Made by a program: the position numbers and the translations under genes
The notes under the pieces: generated by a model
Seen by the model: only the letters and a program-made list of their open reading frames with translations
Database searches by the model: none
Told to the model about the DNA's origin: nothing
Source: Haloarcula amylovorans
Lineage (GTDB): Archaea > Halobacteriota > Halobacteria > Halobacteriales > Haloarculaceae
Direction of reading: 5' to 3'
DNA: 64,000 nucleotides
Assembly: GCF_004681185.1 (NCBI RefSeq)
Contig: NZ_SRIF01000001.1
Coordinates: 992,001-1,056,000 of the forward strand
In this document: positions 16,249 to 25,203 of the stretch, one piece after another
Position numbering within the stretch: the stretch's first letter is position 1
How the letters are laid out: each line of letters begins with the position of its first letter

Positions 16249-18945
16249 TTATCCCGTGTTCTTCATGCCAGCCGCGACCCCTTGCACCGTCAGGCGGAGT
16301 GTCCGCTTTTCGGTCTCGGTGAGGTGTGACTGTGCCAGCAGGCGGACCTGCAGAAGGTTCAGTGGGTCCACGTACGGGTTCCGTCGTTCGAGGTTCTCTT
16401 CGAGCCAGTCGCGCGATAGCAGGCCGTCCCGGCCGCCGATTTCGAGGACGAGGTCGACCGTCTCGCGGTACTCTTCCTCGATACGCGGGAAGATGCGCTC
16501 GCGCAGGTCGTCGTCTGCGAGGTCGGCATATTCTTTCGCGATGTCCATGTCCGTGCGGGCGAGCGCCAGTGACGCGTTGTCGAGCTTCGTCTGGAAGAAC
16601 GGCCACTCCTCGTACATCTGCTTCAGCGTCTCGATGTCGCCACCGTCGTCTAAGTAGGCGTTCAGCCCGGTAGCGATGGAGTACCAGCCCGGGATGATAC
16701 AGCGGGCCTGCGTCCACGAGAACACCCATGGGATCGCGCGCAGGTCGTCGACGCTGCGGTCCTCACTACGGGAGGCCGGTCGCGACCCCATGTTGAGGTT
16801 CTCGATGACGGTGATGGGCGTCGCCTGCTCGAAGTACTCGACGAAGCCGTCCGTCTCCAGCAGGTCTTGATACTCTTTACGAGCGGCGTCGGCGGCCGTC
16901 TCCATCGCCTCGGACCACTCGTCGGGAATCTCCTCGACGGGTTCGTGCATCGAGTTGTGACGGGCACGGACCTGCGCGTTGAGCATCTGTTCGAGGTTGC
17001 GCTCTGCGATGTCGTGGTTGGCGTACTTCTCGGCGATGGCCTCGCCCTGCTCGGTGAACTTGATCTGACCGGTCACCGTCTCGTTGGGCAGGGCCAGCAT
17101 CGCATCGTTCATCGGGCCGCCGCCGCGGGAGATCGAGCCGCCGCGGCCGTGGAACAGACGCATCTCCACGTCGTAGTCGTCGGTGATGTTCGCCAGTCGC
17201 TTCTGATTGTTGTATAGCGACCAGTTGGCGGCCAAAAAGCCGTTCTCCTTGTTGGAGTCGGAGTACCCGAGCATTATCTCCTGAATGCCCTCGCGGGCGT
17301 CCAGCGCCTTCGAGTAGGCGTCGTTGTCGAACAGCGTCCCCATGATACGCCGGGCACCGGAGAGAGCGTACTCCGATTCCAGCAGCGGGACGATGTCCAG
17401 GCCGCAGTAGCCCGGCAGGTCCACGATGCCGACCTGATCGGCCAAGAAGAGGACTTCCAGCACGTGACTGGACTCCTCACACCAGCTGATCGCGTAGGTG
17501 TCGATGGCGTCGATGCCGAACTCGTTCTGCCAGTCGGCGGTCTTGCGGAAGCGGCGGAAGACGCGAGTCGAGTCGTCCGAGAGTCCCTCGGTGTCCTCCA
17601 TGTCGACGATGGGTTCGTCCTGCAGGATAGCCTCGGTGAGGAATTCGACGCGTTCGTCCTCGTCCATCTCGGCGTAGTCGATGCCCTGTCGGTCGACGGC
17701 CTCGGCGATGGCGTCGGTGTGCATCTTCCGGTGGTCACGGAGGTCGAGGCTGGCGAGCGCGAAGCCGAACGTGTCGACCTTCCGAATCAGCGGGTCGACG
17801 TGCGCTTCAGCGACGACTTCCGCCTCGTTCTCGCGGAGGCTCTCGGCGATGGTCCGGAGGTCCTTGAGTAGCTCTCCCGACCCGTCGTAGCCGCCCTGCC
17901 GGACGTCGCTGACCCGGAGGACAGACTCGCGCATCAGCTTGAGCTTCTGGCGGTACGGTTCGTCGGGGTAGCGCTCCTCGGCCTCGCTCGCGACGCCGGG
18001 GAGTCGGGTCTTGTGCTCGCTCAGGCGTTCGTCGAAGGCGGCGTCGGTCGTGATGTTCGAAGCGTCCTGGCTGAGCACGCCGGAGAGCTCCTTGAGCTTG
18101 TCGCGGTACAGCGGCAGGATGGTGTCACGCTGGCGTTCGAGCGTCTCCTCGGTGACCTCCGGCGTGACGAAGGGATTGCCGTCGCGGTCGGAGCCGGCCC
18201 ACGAGCGGAACTCGTACAGTTTGGGGACGTCGATATCCTCGGCGTACTCCTCGTCCAGCGCGTGTTCGAGTTCGTCGTACACCTCGTCGATGACCTCGAA
18301 GAGGACGTTCTCTAGGTACCACTGGACGTTGAGCGCCTCGTCGGTGACCTCGGGGCGGCGGTCACGAACCTGTGGCGTCTGCCAGAGGCTCGTGACTTCG
18401 GCCGCGAGGTCGCGTTCGACGGTGTCCTCCTCGCGGTCGGTGAGTCGGACCTCGTCGAGCGTTTCGAGGTCGTTCGCGACCGCACGGAGCTTCGCCTTCA
18501 CCGTCTTTCGTCGGGCTTCGGTCGGGTGAGCAGTGAACGTCGGCTGGATGAGCACGTCGTTGAGGACCTGCTCGACCTCCTCCGCGTCGGCGTCGCGGTC
18601 CGAGAGCCGCTTGACGGCGTCGAGGACGCTGTCCTCTAAGACCCCTTCCTGACTGCCCTCGCGGATCTCGCGGACGCGTTCGCGCTCCTCTGCGAGGTTG
18701 ATGAGTTCGAAGTACGTCGTGAACGCTCGCGCGACGATGTCCTCCATCTCGGGATTCAAGCGGTCGAGCGTCTGCCCCACACCGTCCCGGGTGTCTGCGT
18801 CGCCACGCCGATACTCGATGGAGGACGTCCGAATGTCTTCGACAATTTCGAACGCTTCCGTCGACGATTGCGTCTCCACGATCTCGCCGAGGAGCTCGCC
18901 TAACTCCCGCACGTCCTGACTTATCTCTCTGGCGTGCAAAGTCAT
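16249..18945 (-). CDS. ppc: Phosphoenolpyruvate carboxylase, bacterial type
   Basis: An 898-residue PEP carboxylase that makes oxaloacetate from PEP and bicarbonate, refilling the TCA cycle. Catalytic motifs are intact and in order: FTAHPTEARRKT (His near residue 138), GSDRDGNPFVTPEVT near 250, LGYSDSNKENGF near 560, the glycine loop HGRGGSISRGGGP near 600, and the C-terminal QGVAAGMKNTG. The ATG at 18945 (MTLHAREIS) is preferred to one at 18996 because a TATA-like GTTTTAG lies about 27-33 bases upstream of it. Lying among glycolytic genes, it competes with pyruvate kinase for PEP. Confidence 0.96.
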   Translation of the reverse strand: MTLHAREISQDVRELGELLGEIVETQSSTEAFEIVEDIRTSSIEYRRGDADTRDGVGQTLDRLNPEMEDIVARAFTTYFELINLAEERERVREIREGSQEGVLEDSVLDAVKRLSDRDADAEEVEQVLNDVLIQPTFTAHPTEARRKTVKAKLRAVANDLETLDEVRLTDREEDTVERDLAAEVTSLWQTPQVRDRRPEVTDEALNVQWYLENVLFEVIDEVYDELEHALDEEYAEDIDVPKLYEFRSWAGSDRDGNPFVTPEVTEETLERQRDTILPLYRDKLKELSGVLSQDASNITTDAAFDERLSEHKTRLPGVASEAEERYPDEPYRQKLKLMRESVLRVSDVRQGGYDGSGELLKDLRTIAESLRENEAEVVAEAHVDPLIRKVDTFGFALASLDLRDHRKMHTDAIAEAVDRQGIDYAEMDEDERVEFLTEAILQDEPIVDMEDTEGLSDDSTRVFRRFRKTADWQNEFGIDAIDTYAISWCEESSHVLEVLFLADQVGIVDLPGYCGLDIVPLLESEYALSGARRIMGTLFDNDAYSKALDAREGIQEIMLGYSDSNKENGFLAANWSLYNNQKRLANITDDYDVEMRLFHGRGGSISRGGGPMNDAMLALPNETVTGQIKFTEQGEAIAEKYANHDIAERNLEQMLNAQVRARHNSMHEPVEEIPDEWSEAMETAADAARKEYQDLLETDGFVEYFEQATPITVIENLNMGSRPASRSEDRSVDDLRAIPWVFSWTQARCIIPGWYSIATGLNAYLDDGGDIETLKQMYEEWPFFQTKLDNASLALARTDMDIAKEYADLADDDLRERIFPRIEEEYRETVDLVLEIGGRDGLLSRDWLEENLERRNPYVDPLNLLQVRLLAQSHLTETEKRTLRLTVQGVAAGMKNTG

Positions 18946-19185
18946 ACCAGTCTCTCCCAAGGGGAAGCCTAAAACACTATTGAAACGGCGTAGCACGGCG
19001 GCGGCAACGTCTGTGGTAATTCGTGATAGAATGCGGTGCGAGGGCGGTAAGCACGTCGAGATCGACGACGGTTCGTGACACCATACCGAACTGTTTCCGG
19101 CGGGTAGTTCGGGACGATATTATGCCTTCGTGGGAAGAATAATTTATCATTATGGAGATATCATCTTCGGTAGCGTGGACAGCCC

Positions 19186-19890
19186 ATGATAGACATCGCC
19201 ATGGACATGGAGCAGTACGACTGTCCGTTCATCGATACGACGGCAGACCATGGTGTCGCGTTCGCGGCGGTCCACTGGGACTTCGACACCGCCAAGCGGG
19301 AGCTAGAGACGCGGATGGTCGTCGAAGCCGACGACCGGGAAGTACTCGACCACGGGCTCTCGACGTTGCAGGACCACCCGAACATGAACGACGTCTCGCT
19401 ATTGCGCCGGCAGGACGACGCCGCCCACATCCGGACGGTCATGGTCGAGACGACGGCCATGGAGACGATCCGGGACAACGGCGGGTACATCACCGGCCCG
19501 TTCCATATCGAGGCGGGTAGCGAAGTGTGGCACGTCGGGTTCGACCGGGGCCGAGACGCCGACGATACGCTCTCGGAACTCGATCGGGACAACGAGTTCG
19601 ACGTCATCGAACGCTCGCCGGCCAGTCTGCCGGAGCTACAGGACGTGGCGCACAATGCAGGTGCAGCGATGACGCTCATCGAGGGCTGTCGCGACCTCTC
19701 GGAGACGGAACGTGAGACGCTCGAAGAGGCCGTCTCCTCTGGGTACTTCCAGAGCCCGCGCGACGCGACGCTCGGGACGCTGGCGGAGGAGTTCGGCGTC
19801 TCGAAACCCGCCGTCTCGAAGAACCTCCGTCGAGGCGAGCGCAAGATGATCGAGCGCGTCGTCGACGCGCTCGACGACATAGATTCCTGA
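19186..19890 (+). CDS. HTH-10 (Bat-like) transcriptional regulator
   Basis: A 234-residue regulator. The first ~160 residues form a sensor-like region of unknown ligand. The C-terminal part has the haloarchaeal HTH-10 pattern, LSETERETLEEAVSSGYF followed by RDATLGTLAEEFGVSKPAVS (about residues 167-220), including the recognition helix. Proteins of this kind act as single-component transcription factors in haloarchaea. It is divergent from ppc and lies 66 bases before the binding-protein gene of the LIV-type transporter on the same strand, so that transporter and the downstream acyl-CoA genes are its likeliest targets. An AATTTATCA stretch at 19141-19149 may be its TATA element. Confidence 0.88.
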   Translation: MIDIAMDMEQYDCPFIDTTADHGVAFAAVHWDFDTAKRELETRMVVEADDREVLDHGLSTLQDHPNMNDVSLLRRQDDAAHIRTVMVETTAMETIRDNGGYITGPFHIEAGSEVWHVGFDRGRDADDTLSELDRDNEFDVIERSPASLPELQDVAHNAGAAMTLIEGCRDLSETERETLEEAVSSGYFQSPRDATLGTLAEEFGVSKPAVSKNLRRGERKMIERVVDALDDIDS

Positions 19891-19956
19891 CCCGCTTCTC
19901 GGCGTTAACATGTGAACGCGACACACTATGGTAATCGTTCGTGTACTTACATCTGT

Positions 19957-21387
19957 ATGCGAGACCACATCACACGACGGCGCGTACTCGGTGCGCTCGG
20001 TGTCGGCATCTCCGGCCTCAGCGGTTGCGTAAACGAGGACGGAAGCAGCGACGGCGGCGATGGCGGCAACGGCGGTGACGGGGGCGGCGGAACTTCCAAC
20101 ATGACAAGCGACGGCACCTCGACGGGCGGGTCGGACAGCGCACAATCGATCAGTATCGGCGTGCTCCAGCCACTCTCAGGGGACCTCTCGTACTACGGAA
20201 AGCAGTCGCTGTGGGGGTTCCTCTCGGGGCTCTCGTACAAGGCAGATCAGGCCCCGCCGAAGCAATCAAGCACGGGTGAACTGTCGATGACCGTTGGTGA
20301 CGTAGAATACACCCTCTACGTCCGCGATACCGAGTTCTCGGCGGACACTGCACAGACGGCCGCGACGAACCTCGTCAGCAATCAGGACGTAGATATGCTC
20401 TTTGGCTGTTCCTCCTCCGGGGCGGCCGGACGGGTCATCGGCAACGTCGTCAGTCAGGCAAGCGTCCCGATGATGGTCGGGCCGGCGGCGTCGGCGGGCA
20501 TCACGTCCAACAGCGAGACGTGTTCGGACCTCGTCTATCGCGCCAGCGAGACCACCGCGATGGACGCCCGTTCCGGCGGGAAGTACGTCGCCAACGAGAC
20601 GGACGTCTCGAAGGTGTACCTCTTCGGTGCGGACTACTCCTTCGGGCGCGCGGTGGTGAACAACTACAAGGCTGTCCTCCAGCAGGAGGGCGTCGAAATC
20701 CTCGACACCCGCTTCGTCGAACGGGGATACGAGGAGTGGGAGGGCCTGCTCGACAACGCCGAAGAGGCCGGGGCGGAGGGCGTCGTCGGCGGCTTTACCG
20801 TTGCGACGCTCCCGCTGATGTTCAACGCCTTCCTCTCGGGAGACTACTCGTTCCGCGTCTTCGGCGGGTTCGCCACGCGAATCACCAACAGCGTCGTCGG
20901 CGGAACGCTCCAGAACGTCCTCGGCGAACCGCTGACCAAGGAGAAAATTCGGAACGCGCGGCTCGGGCCGTTCACCACTCGATACCACTGGAACCAGTAC
21001 GACAACGAGATTAACTCTACCTTCGTGGATAGGTACACCGAGACCTACGGTGTCGTCCCGGACCTCTTCACCTCGGGGACGTTCACGGGTGCGTCGGCTA
21101 TCCATCAGGCCATCACCGAGGGCGGTTCGGCGGCGGGTACGGACATCGCCGACGCCCTCAAAGGGATGACCGTCACGGATACGCCGAAAGGCGAGGGCGG
21201 GTACACCTTCCAGGAGTACAACAATCAGGCCCGCTCTGCGATGACCGTCGCCGACCCGATCCCGACCACCGACGAGTGGGCGGACAACTGGGGCGCGGCC
21301 ATCATGCCGAGCGAACCGCTCGCCCGTATCGAGGGGAGCGAGGCCACGATTCCGAAAGACAGCGACCAGATGGGTTGCTCGCTGTAA
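19957..21387 (+). CDS. HAAT-family substrate-binding lipoprotein of LIV-type transporter
   Basis: A 476-residue extracytoplasmic binding protein of the leucine/amide family. The leader has twin arginines (ITRRRVLGALG) and a lipobox ending LSGC, followed by a Gly/Asp/Ser linker, then SISIGVLQPLSGDLSYYGKQ, the usual start of the Peripla_BP_6 fold. I chose the ATG at 19957 because the leader then starts 6 residues before the arginines; an in-frame start at 19912 adds a non-leader sequence. It is directly followed (1 base) by both ATPase genes and both permease genes, so it captures the ligand for this transporter. The ligand is unknown; the downstream acyl-CoA synthetase suggests a carboxylate or amide. 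Confidence 0.9.
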   Translation: MRDHITRRRVLGALGVGISGLSGCVNEDGSSDGGDGGNGGDGGGGTSNMTSDGTSTGGSDSAQSISIGVLQPLSGDLSYYGKQSLWGFLSGLSYKADQAPPKQSSTGELSMTVGDVEYTLYVRDTEFSADTAQTAATNLVSNQDVDMLFGCSSSGAAGRVIGNVVSQASVPMMVGPAASAGITSNSETCSDLVYRASETTAMDARSGGKYVANETDVSKVYLFGADYSFGRAVVNNYKAVLQQEGVEILDTRFVERGYEEWEGLLDNAEEAGAEGVVGGFTVATLPLMFNAFLSGDYSFRVFGGFATRITNSVVGGTLQNVLGEPLTKEKIRNARLGPFTTRYHWNQYDNEINSTFVDRYTETYGVVPDLFTSGTFTGASAIHQAITEGGSAAGTDIADALKGMTVTDTPKGEGGYTFQEYNNQARSAMTVADPIPTTDEWADNWGAAIMPSEPLARIEGSEATIPKDSDQMGCSL

Positions 21388-21388
21388 C

Positions 21389-22204
21389 ATGCTCAGAACG
21401 CGGGGACTGACCAAGGATTTCGGCGGACTGACGGCCGTCGACAGCGTCGACTTCGAATTGGGCACCGAGCTTTGCTCGCTCATCGGTCCCAACGGAGCCG
21501 GGAAGACGACGTTCTTCAACCTCCTGACCGGCGTGTTGGAACCGACCGCGGGCAGCGTCTCGCTCCGCCGCGGCGAGTCGTGGGCGGACATCACCGACGC
21601 CTCGCCTCACGAGACGGCCCAGCAGGGCATCCACCGGTCGTATCAGGTGACGAATGTCTTCCCCGAGCGCACGGTCTTAGAGAACGTCCGCGTGGCCGAA
21701 CAGGCCGCGGGCGACGATTCGATGACGGTCTGGCGCAACGTCGACCACTTCGGGGGCTACACCGAGCGCGCGTACGCACGACTCGACCGGGTCGGACTGG
21801 CAGATCGGGCCGAGGACCCGGCGAGCACGCTTAGCCACGGAGCCAAGCGGAAGCTCGAAGTGGCCATCGCGCTGGCCGGCGACCCGTCGGTACTCCTTTT
21901 GGACGAACCGAACGCGGGCGTCTCCTCCGAGAGCGTCGACGAAGTGCGCGAACTCATCCAGGACGTGGCCGACGACCACGCCGTCCTGCTGGTCGAACAC
22001 AACATGGACATCGTGATGGACGTCTCCGACCGCGTCGTCGTCCTGCATCAGGGCGCGGTCATCGCCGACGGGCCACCCGAGGACGTGCGGGCGAACCCGG
22101 ACGTGCAGTCGGCGTATCTCGGCGGCTACGAGCCCGGGACGCTCGACGAGACGAACGGCGACACGACGAACGGCGAATCGACTGACTCGGGAGGTGTCGC
22201 GTGA
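21389..22204 (+). CDS. livG: LIV-type ABC transporter ATPase (LivG-like)
   Basis: A 271-residue ATPase of the branched-chain-amino-acid subfamily. It has Walker A GPNGAGKTTFFNLL, a signature region LSHGAKRKLEVAIALAG in place of the canonical LSGGQ, Walker B VLLLDEPNAG, and the switch His in VEHNMD. It starts 1 base after the binding-protein stop codon and overlaps livF by 4 bases. Cytoplasmic and membrane-associated, it powers transport together with LivF. The loose LSHGA signature is common in this subfamily. Confidence 0.92.
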   Translation: MLRTRGLTKDFGGLTAVDSVDFELGTELCSLIGPNGAGKTTFFNLLTGVLEPTAGSVSLRRGESWADITDASPHETAQQGIHRSYQVTNVFPERTVLENVRVAEQAAGDDSMTVWRNVDHFGGYTERAYARLDRVGLADRAEDPASTLSHGAKRKLEVAIALAGDPSVLLLDEPNAGVSSESVDEVRELIQDVADDHAVLLVEHNMDIVMDVSDRVVVLHQGAVIADGPPEDVRANPDVQSAYLGGYEPGTLDETNGDTTNGESTDSGGVA

Positions 22205-22899
22205 CGCTTCTCGAACTCGACGGCGTCCACGCCTACTACGGCGACAGCCACATCCTCGAGGGCGTGGACCTCTCCGTCTCGTCGGGAGAAGTCGTCGCGC
22301 TCGTGGGACGCAACGGCGTCGGCAAGACGACGACGCTCCGTTCTATCCTCCAGTTGACGCCGCCGCGCGAGGGCGAGATTCGGTTCCGCGGCGATTCACT
22401 CGTGGGTCTCGAAACGCACGAAGTCGCCCGCCGCGGCCTCGGCTGGATTCCCGAGGACCGGCGCATCTTCTCGCAGTTGACCGTCGAGGAGAACCTGCGG
22501 GCGGCCATCCCTGACGCCGACAGCGTTCAGGAGGGGCTGGGACTTGCCTTCGAGTCGTTCCCCATCCTCGAAGAGCGGCGCGGGCAGGACGCGGGCACCC
22601 TCTCTGGCGGCCAACAGCAGATGCTCGCCATCGCCCGCGGCCTCGTCGGCGAAAACGAACTACTGCTCGTAGACGAACCGAGCGAGGGCCTCGCACCGCA
22701 GATTGTCGCCGACGTGGGCGAGGCGCTAGCCCGTGCCGCCGAGGACACGACTGTCCTGCTAGTCGAACAGAACCTCCCGCTGGCGTTAGACCTCGCCGAT
22801 CGGTTCTACATCGTGGACAACGGCCGGGTCGTCGACGACGGCGACACCGACGCGGTGTCGGCGGACGACGAGCGCTTCAGGAGGTATCTCTCGGCATGA
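22201..22899 (+). CDS. livF: LIV-type ABC transporter ATPase (LivF-like)
   Basis: A 232-residue ATPase. It begins with a GTG (22201) that overlaps the livG stop by 4 bases. Motifs are Walker A GRNGVGKTTTLRSIL, the LivF-typical LGWIPEDRRIFSQLTVEENL, signature LSGGQQQMLAIARGL, and Walker B LLLVDEPSEGLAP. It pairs with LivG to drive the two-permease complex. The next gene begins on the ATGA overlap, so the operon is continuous. Confidence 0.93.
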   Translation: MTLLELDGVHAYYGDSHILEGVDLSVSSGEVVALVGRNGVGKTTTLRSILQLTPPREGEIRFRGDSLVGLETHEVARRGLGWIPEDRRIFSQLTVEENLRAAIPDADSVQEGLGLAFESFPILEERRGQDAGTLSGGQQQMLAIARGLVGENELLLVDEPSEGLAPQIVADVGEALARAAEDTTVLLVEQNLPLALDLADRFYIVDNGRVVDDGDTDAVSADDERFRRYLSA

Positions 22900-23885
22900 T
22901 ACTCGAAGCGCTCGCGGACTTCCTGACGCTCTCGGAATTCGGGAGCGTCCTCGTCGAGGGACTGGCGAAGGCGTCGCTGTACGTCATGATCGCCAGCGGA
23001 CTGACGCTCATCTTCGGCCTGATGGGCGTGTTGAACTTCGCGCACGGGTCGCTGACGATGGTCGGCGCGTATCTGGGCGGGTTGATCATGGTCGTCACCG
23101 TCACGCAGACGACCGGAACGGTCGGCCGTCTCGCGCTGTTCTTCGTCGCCATCGTCGCCGTCTTCGGCGCGCTCTCCCTGCTGGGCGGGGCCATCGAGAC
23201 GCAGGTGATTCGACCGCTGTACGACAGACCACCGATATACCAGATACTGCTGACGTTCGGACTGACGCTGGTCATCGACGAACTCGTCCGCATCGTGCTG
23301 GGAATCTACGGGATGCAACCGCTGTCGAAGTGGAACGCGGCGCTGGCGACGAAGCCACAGCTCCTGCGCGAACCGGCGACGCTTGGCCCCATCGAGGTTC
23401 GGTGGCTGGCCGTCTTCGAGATACTGCTGGGCGTGCTCGCAGTCGCGCTCATCTGGGGCTTCCTCACACGGACGCGCTACGGGCTCTACATCCGGGCCGG
23501 GAGCGAGGACGCCGAGATGGCCTCGGCACTCGGCATCGACGTGCGGCGCGTGTTCACCGTCGTCTTCGCGCTCGGCGTCGGCCTCGCGGGTGCGGCCGGC
23601 ACGCTCCTGATGTGGGACGTCTCCTGGGGTGCGAGCGTCCCGCTGGCGGCCCAGACGCTGCTGCCGGCGTTCATCGTCGTCATCGTCGGCGGACTGGGGA
23701 CGTTCCGGGGTACTGTCGCCGCCTCACTGGTCGTCGGGATGACCGACTCGGTGATGACGTGGTGGTTCCAGAACTACATCCGCTTCACCGGCCTCCCCGA
23801 GCTAGTGCTGTTCCTCGTGCTGGTCGTGACGCTCATCGTCCGGCCCCAGGGCCTCTTCGGCGTCGAGGAGGTGGGCGGCCATTAG
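22896..23885 (+). CDS. livH: LIV-type ABC transporter permease (LivH-like)
   Basis: A 329-residue permease with about eight hydrophobic segments. The N-terminal GLMGVLNFAHGSLTMVGAYL and the coupling region SALGIDVRRVFTVVFALG are typical of LivH. It starts on a 4-base overlap with livF. Its stop codon TAG (23883-23885) overlaps the apparent ATT start of the next permease, so the two are probably translated together. Confidence 0.92.
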   Translation: MILEALADFLTLSEFGSVLVEGLAKASLYVMIASGLTLIFGLMGVLNFAHGSLTMVGAYLGGLIMVVTVTQTTGTVGRLALFFVAIVAVFGALSLLGGAIETQVIRPLYDRPPIYQILLTFGLTLVIDELVRIVLGIYGMQPLSKWNAALATKPQLLREPATLGPIEVRWLAVFEILLGVLAVALIWGFLTRTRYGLYIRAGSEDAEMASALGIDVRRVFTVVFALGVGLAGAAGTLLMWDVSWGASVPLAAQTLLPAFIVVIVGGLGTFRGTVAASLVVGMTDSVMTWWFQNYIRFTGLPELVLFLVLVVTLIVRPQGLFGVEEVGGH

Positions 23886-25203
23886 CACCGACACCGAGAC
23901 CCAGTCCGCCGCCGCGACTGGGACCGACTGGCCGGTAGACTATCTCCGGGCGCACGTCCCCCACCTCGCGGTCGTCCTCGCGCTGCTGGTCTACCCGTCA
24001 ATCTATCACTTCCTCGTCAACTCCGCGGTGAGCTACGAGGCGACGATGCTGTTGCCCACCGTCGAGACGATGACCTCGGTGCTGTACTTCGGCCTGTTCG
24101 CCATGTCGTTCGACTTTATCAGCGGCTATACCGGCTACCTCTCGTTCGGTCACGCCGCGTTCTACGGCACCGGCGCGTACACGGTCATCCTCATCGCCAA
24201 CGACGCAGTCCCCTTGCTCGGCTCGGGGACACCGTTCATGGTGTCCCTGCTCGTGGCGGGGCTGCTCGCGGTAGTTCTCGCCATCCTCGTCGGACTCGTC
24301 TCCTTCCGCCTCTCGGGCGTCTACTTCGCGATGATTACCCTCGGATTCGCACAGGTGCTGTACGTCTTCGTCCGCGGGTGGGACTACGTGGCGACGAACC
24401 CGCGGGACGGCCCCTCCGTCGGGTCGACCCACTCCGCCGGGTTCGAGATCGGTATCCCTGGCATCGACCAGTTGAACCTCGCTATCGGCATCCTCACCGG
24501 CGACGAGGTGTCGCTGCTGGGCCAGACGCTCGGCAGCACCGCCGTCTCCTACTACATGGTCGGCCTCGTGGTGCTGGTCTGTTACTTCGCCATGCAACGC
24601 ATCGTCCACTCCCCGTTCGGACAGGTGATGCTCGCCATCCGCGAGAACGAGGAACGGGCCGTCGCCATCGGCTACAACACCTACCTGTACAAACTGGCGG
24701 CGTTCGCCATCAGCGGCTTCTTCGCTGGCGTCGCCGGCGGCCTGTTCGCGGGGTTCCGCCGCTCCGCGAGCCCGGAGAACGCCTTCTACTTCCTGACGAC
24801 GGGCGACGCCCTGTTAGCGAGTATCATCGGCGGCTTCGGCACGCTCGCCGGGCCACTGTTCGGCCGCCTGTTCGACGAGACGATTCGGGAGTTCCTCTCG
24901 ACGTCCGGACAGGGCGGCGGACTCCTCCCGTACCTCCGCGCGCTCCTGGGCGAGGAGACGCTCGGGACCCCCGTCGTGGGAGACATGACCTTCGGCGGCC
25001 TCATCGACACGCTGCTGAACGGTCACGCCGCCCTCTACGTCGGCCTCGTGTTCGTCCTGTTCGTCCTCTACGTGCCCGACGGTCTGCTGGGGACGATTCG
25101 CCAGCGGGCCGGCGGGAAGCTCGCGGTGGTTTCGGCCAACACCCTCGGTTCGGACCCGAGTCCCGACCCCCCGGCCGACGACGCCGGAGGTGACGAGCAG
25201 TGA
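23881..25203 (+). CDS. livM: LIV-type ABC transporter permease (LivM-like), apparent ATT start
   Basis: A 440-residue permease if it begins at the ATT at 23881, or 391 residues from the GTG at 24028. I favour ATT. The 49 extra codons encode an acidic haloarchaeal-style start (STDTETQSAAATGTDWPVDY) and then a hydrophobic helix that LivM proteins normally have. No ATG, GTG or TTG occurs in that stretch, since the frame opens after a TGA at 23827. The core has SGYTGYLSFGHAAFYGTGAY and the coupling loop AIGYNTYLYKLAAFAISG. The gene overlaps livH by 5 bases and the next gene by 4, as expected in this tightly packed operon. A sequencing error at the start is the main alternative. Confidence 0.85.
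   Translation: MSTDTETQSAAATGTDWPVDYLRAHVPHLAVVLALLVYPSIYHFLVNSAVSYEATMLLPTVETMTSVLYFGLFAMSFDFISGYTGYLSFGHAAFYGTGAYTVILIANDAVPLLGSGTPFMVSLLVAGLLAVVLAILVGLVSFRLSGVYFAMITLGFAQVLYVFVRGWDYVATNPRDGPSVGSTHSAGFEIGIPGIDQLNLAIGILTGDEVSLLGQTLGSTAVSYYMVGLVVLVCYFAMQRIVHSPFGQVMLAIRENEERAVAIGYNTYLYKLAAFAISGFFAGVAGGLFAGFRRSASPENAFYFLTTGDALLASIIGGFGTLAGPLFGRLFDETIREFLSTSGQGGGLLPYLRALLGEETLGTPVVGDMTFGGLIDTLLNGHAALYVGLVFVLFVLYVPDGLLGTIRQRAGGKLAVVSANTLGSDPSPDPPADDAGGDEQ

Noticed and set aside
20041..20100. Tandem GGCGAC-like repeats here and at 55470-55570
   Set aside because: They encode the flexible Gly/Asp/Ser linker after the lipobox of exported binding proteins and are not independent repeat elements.
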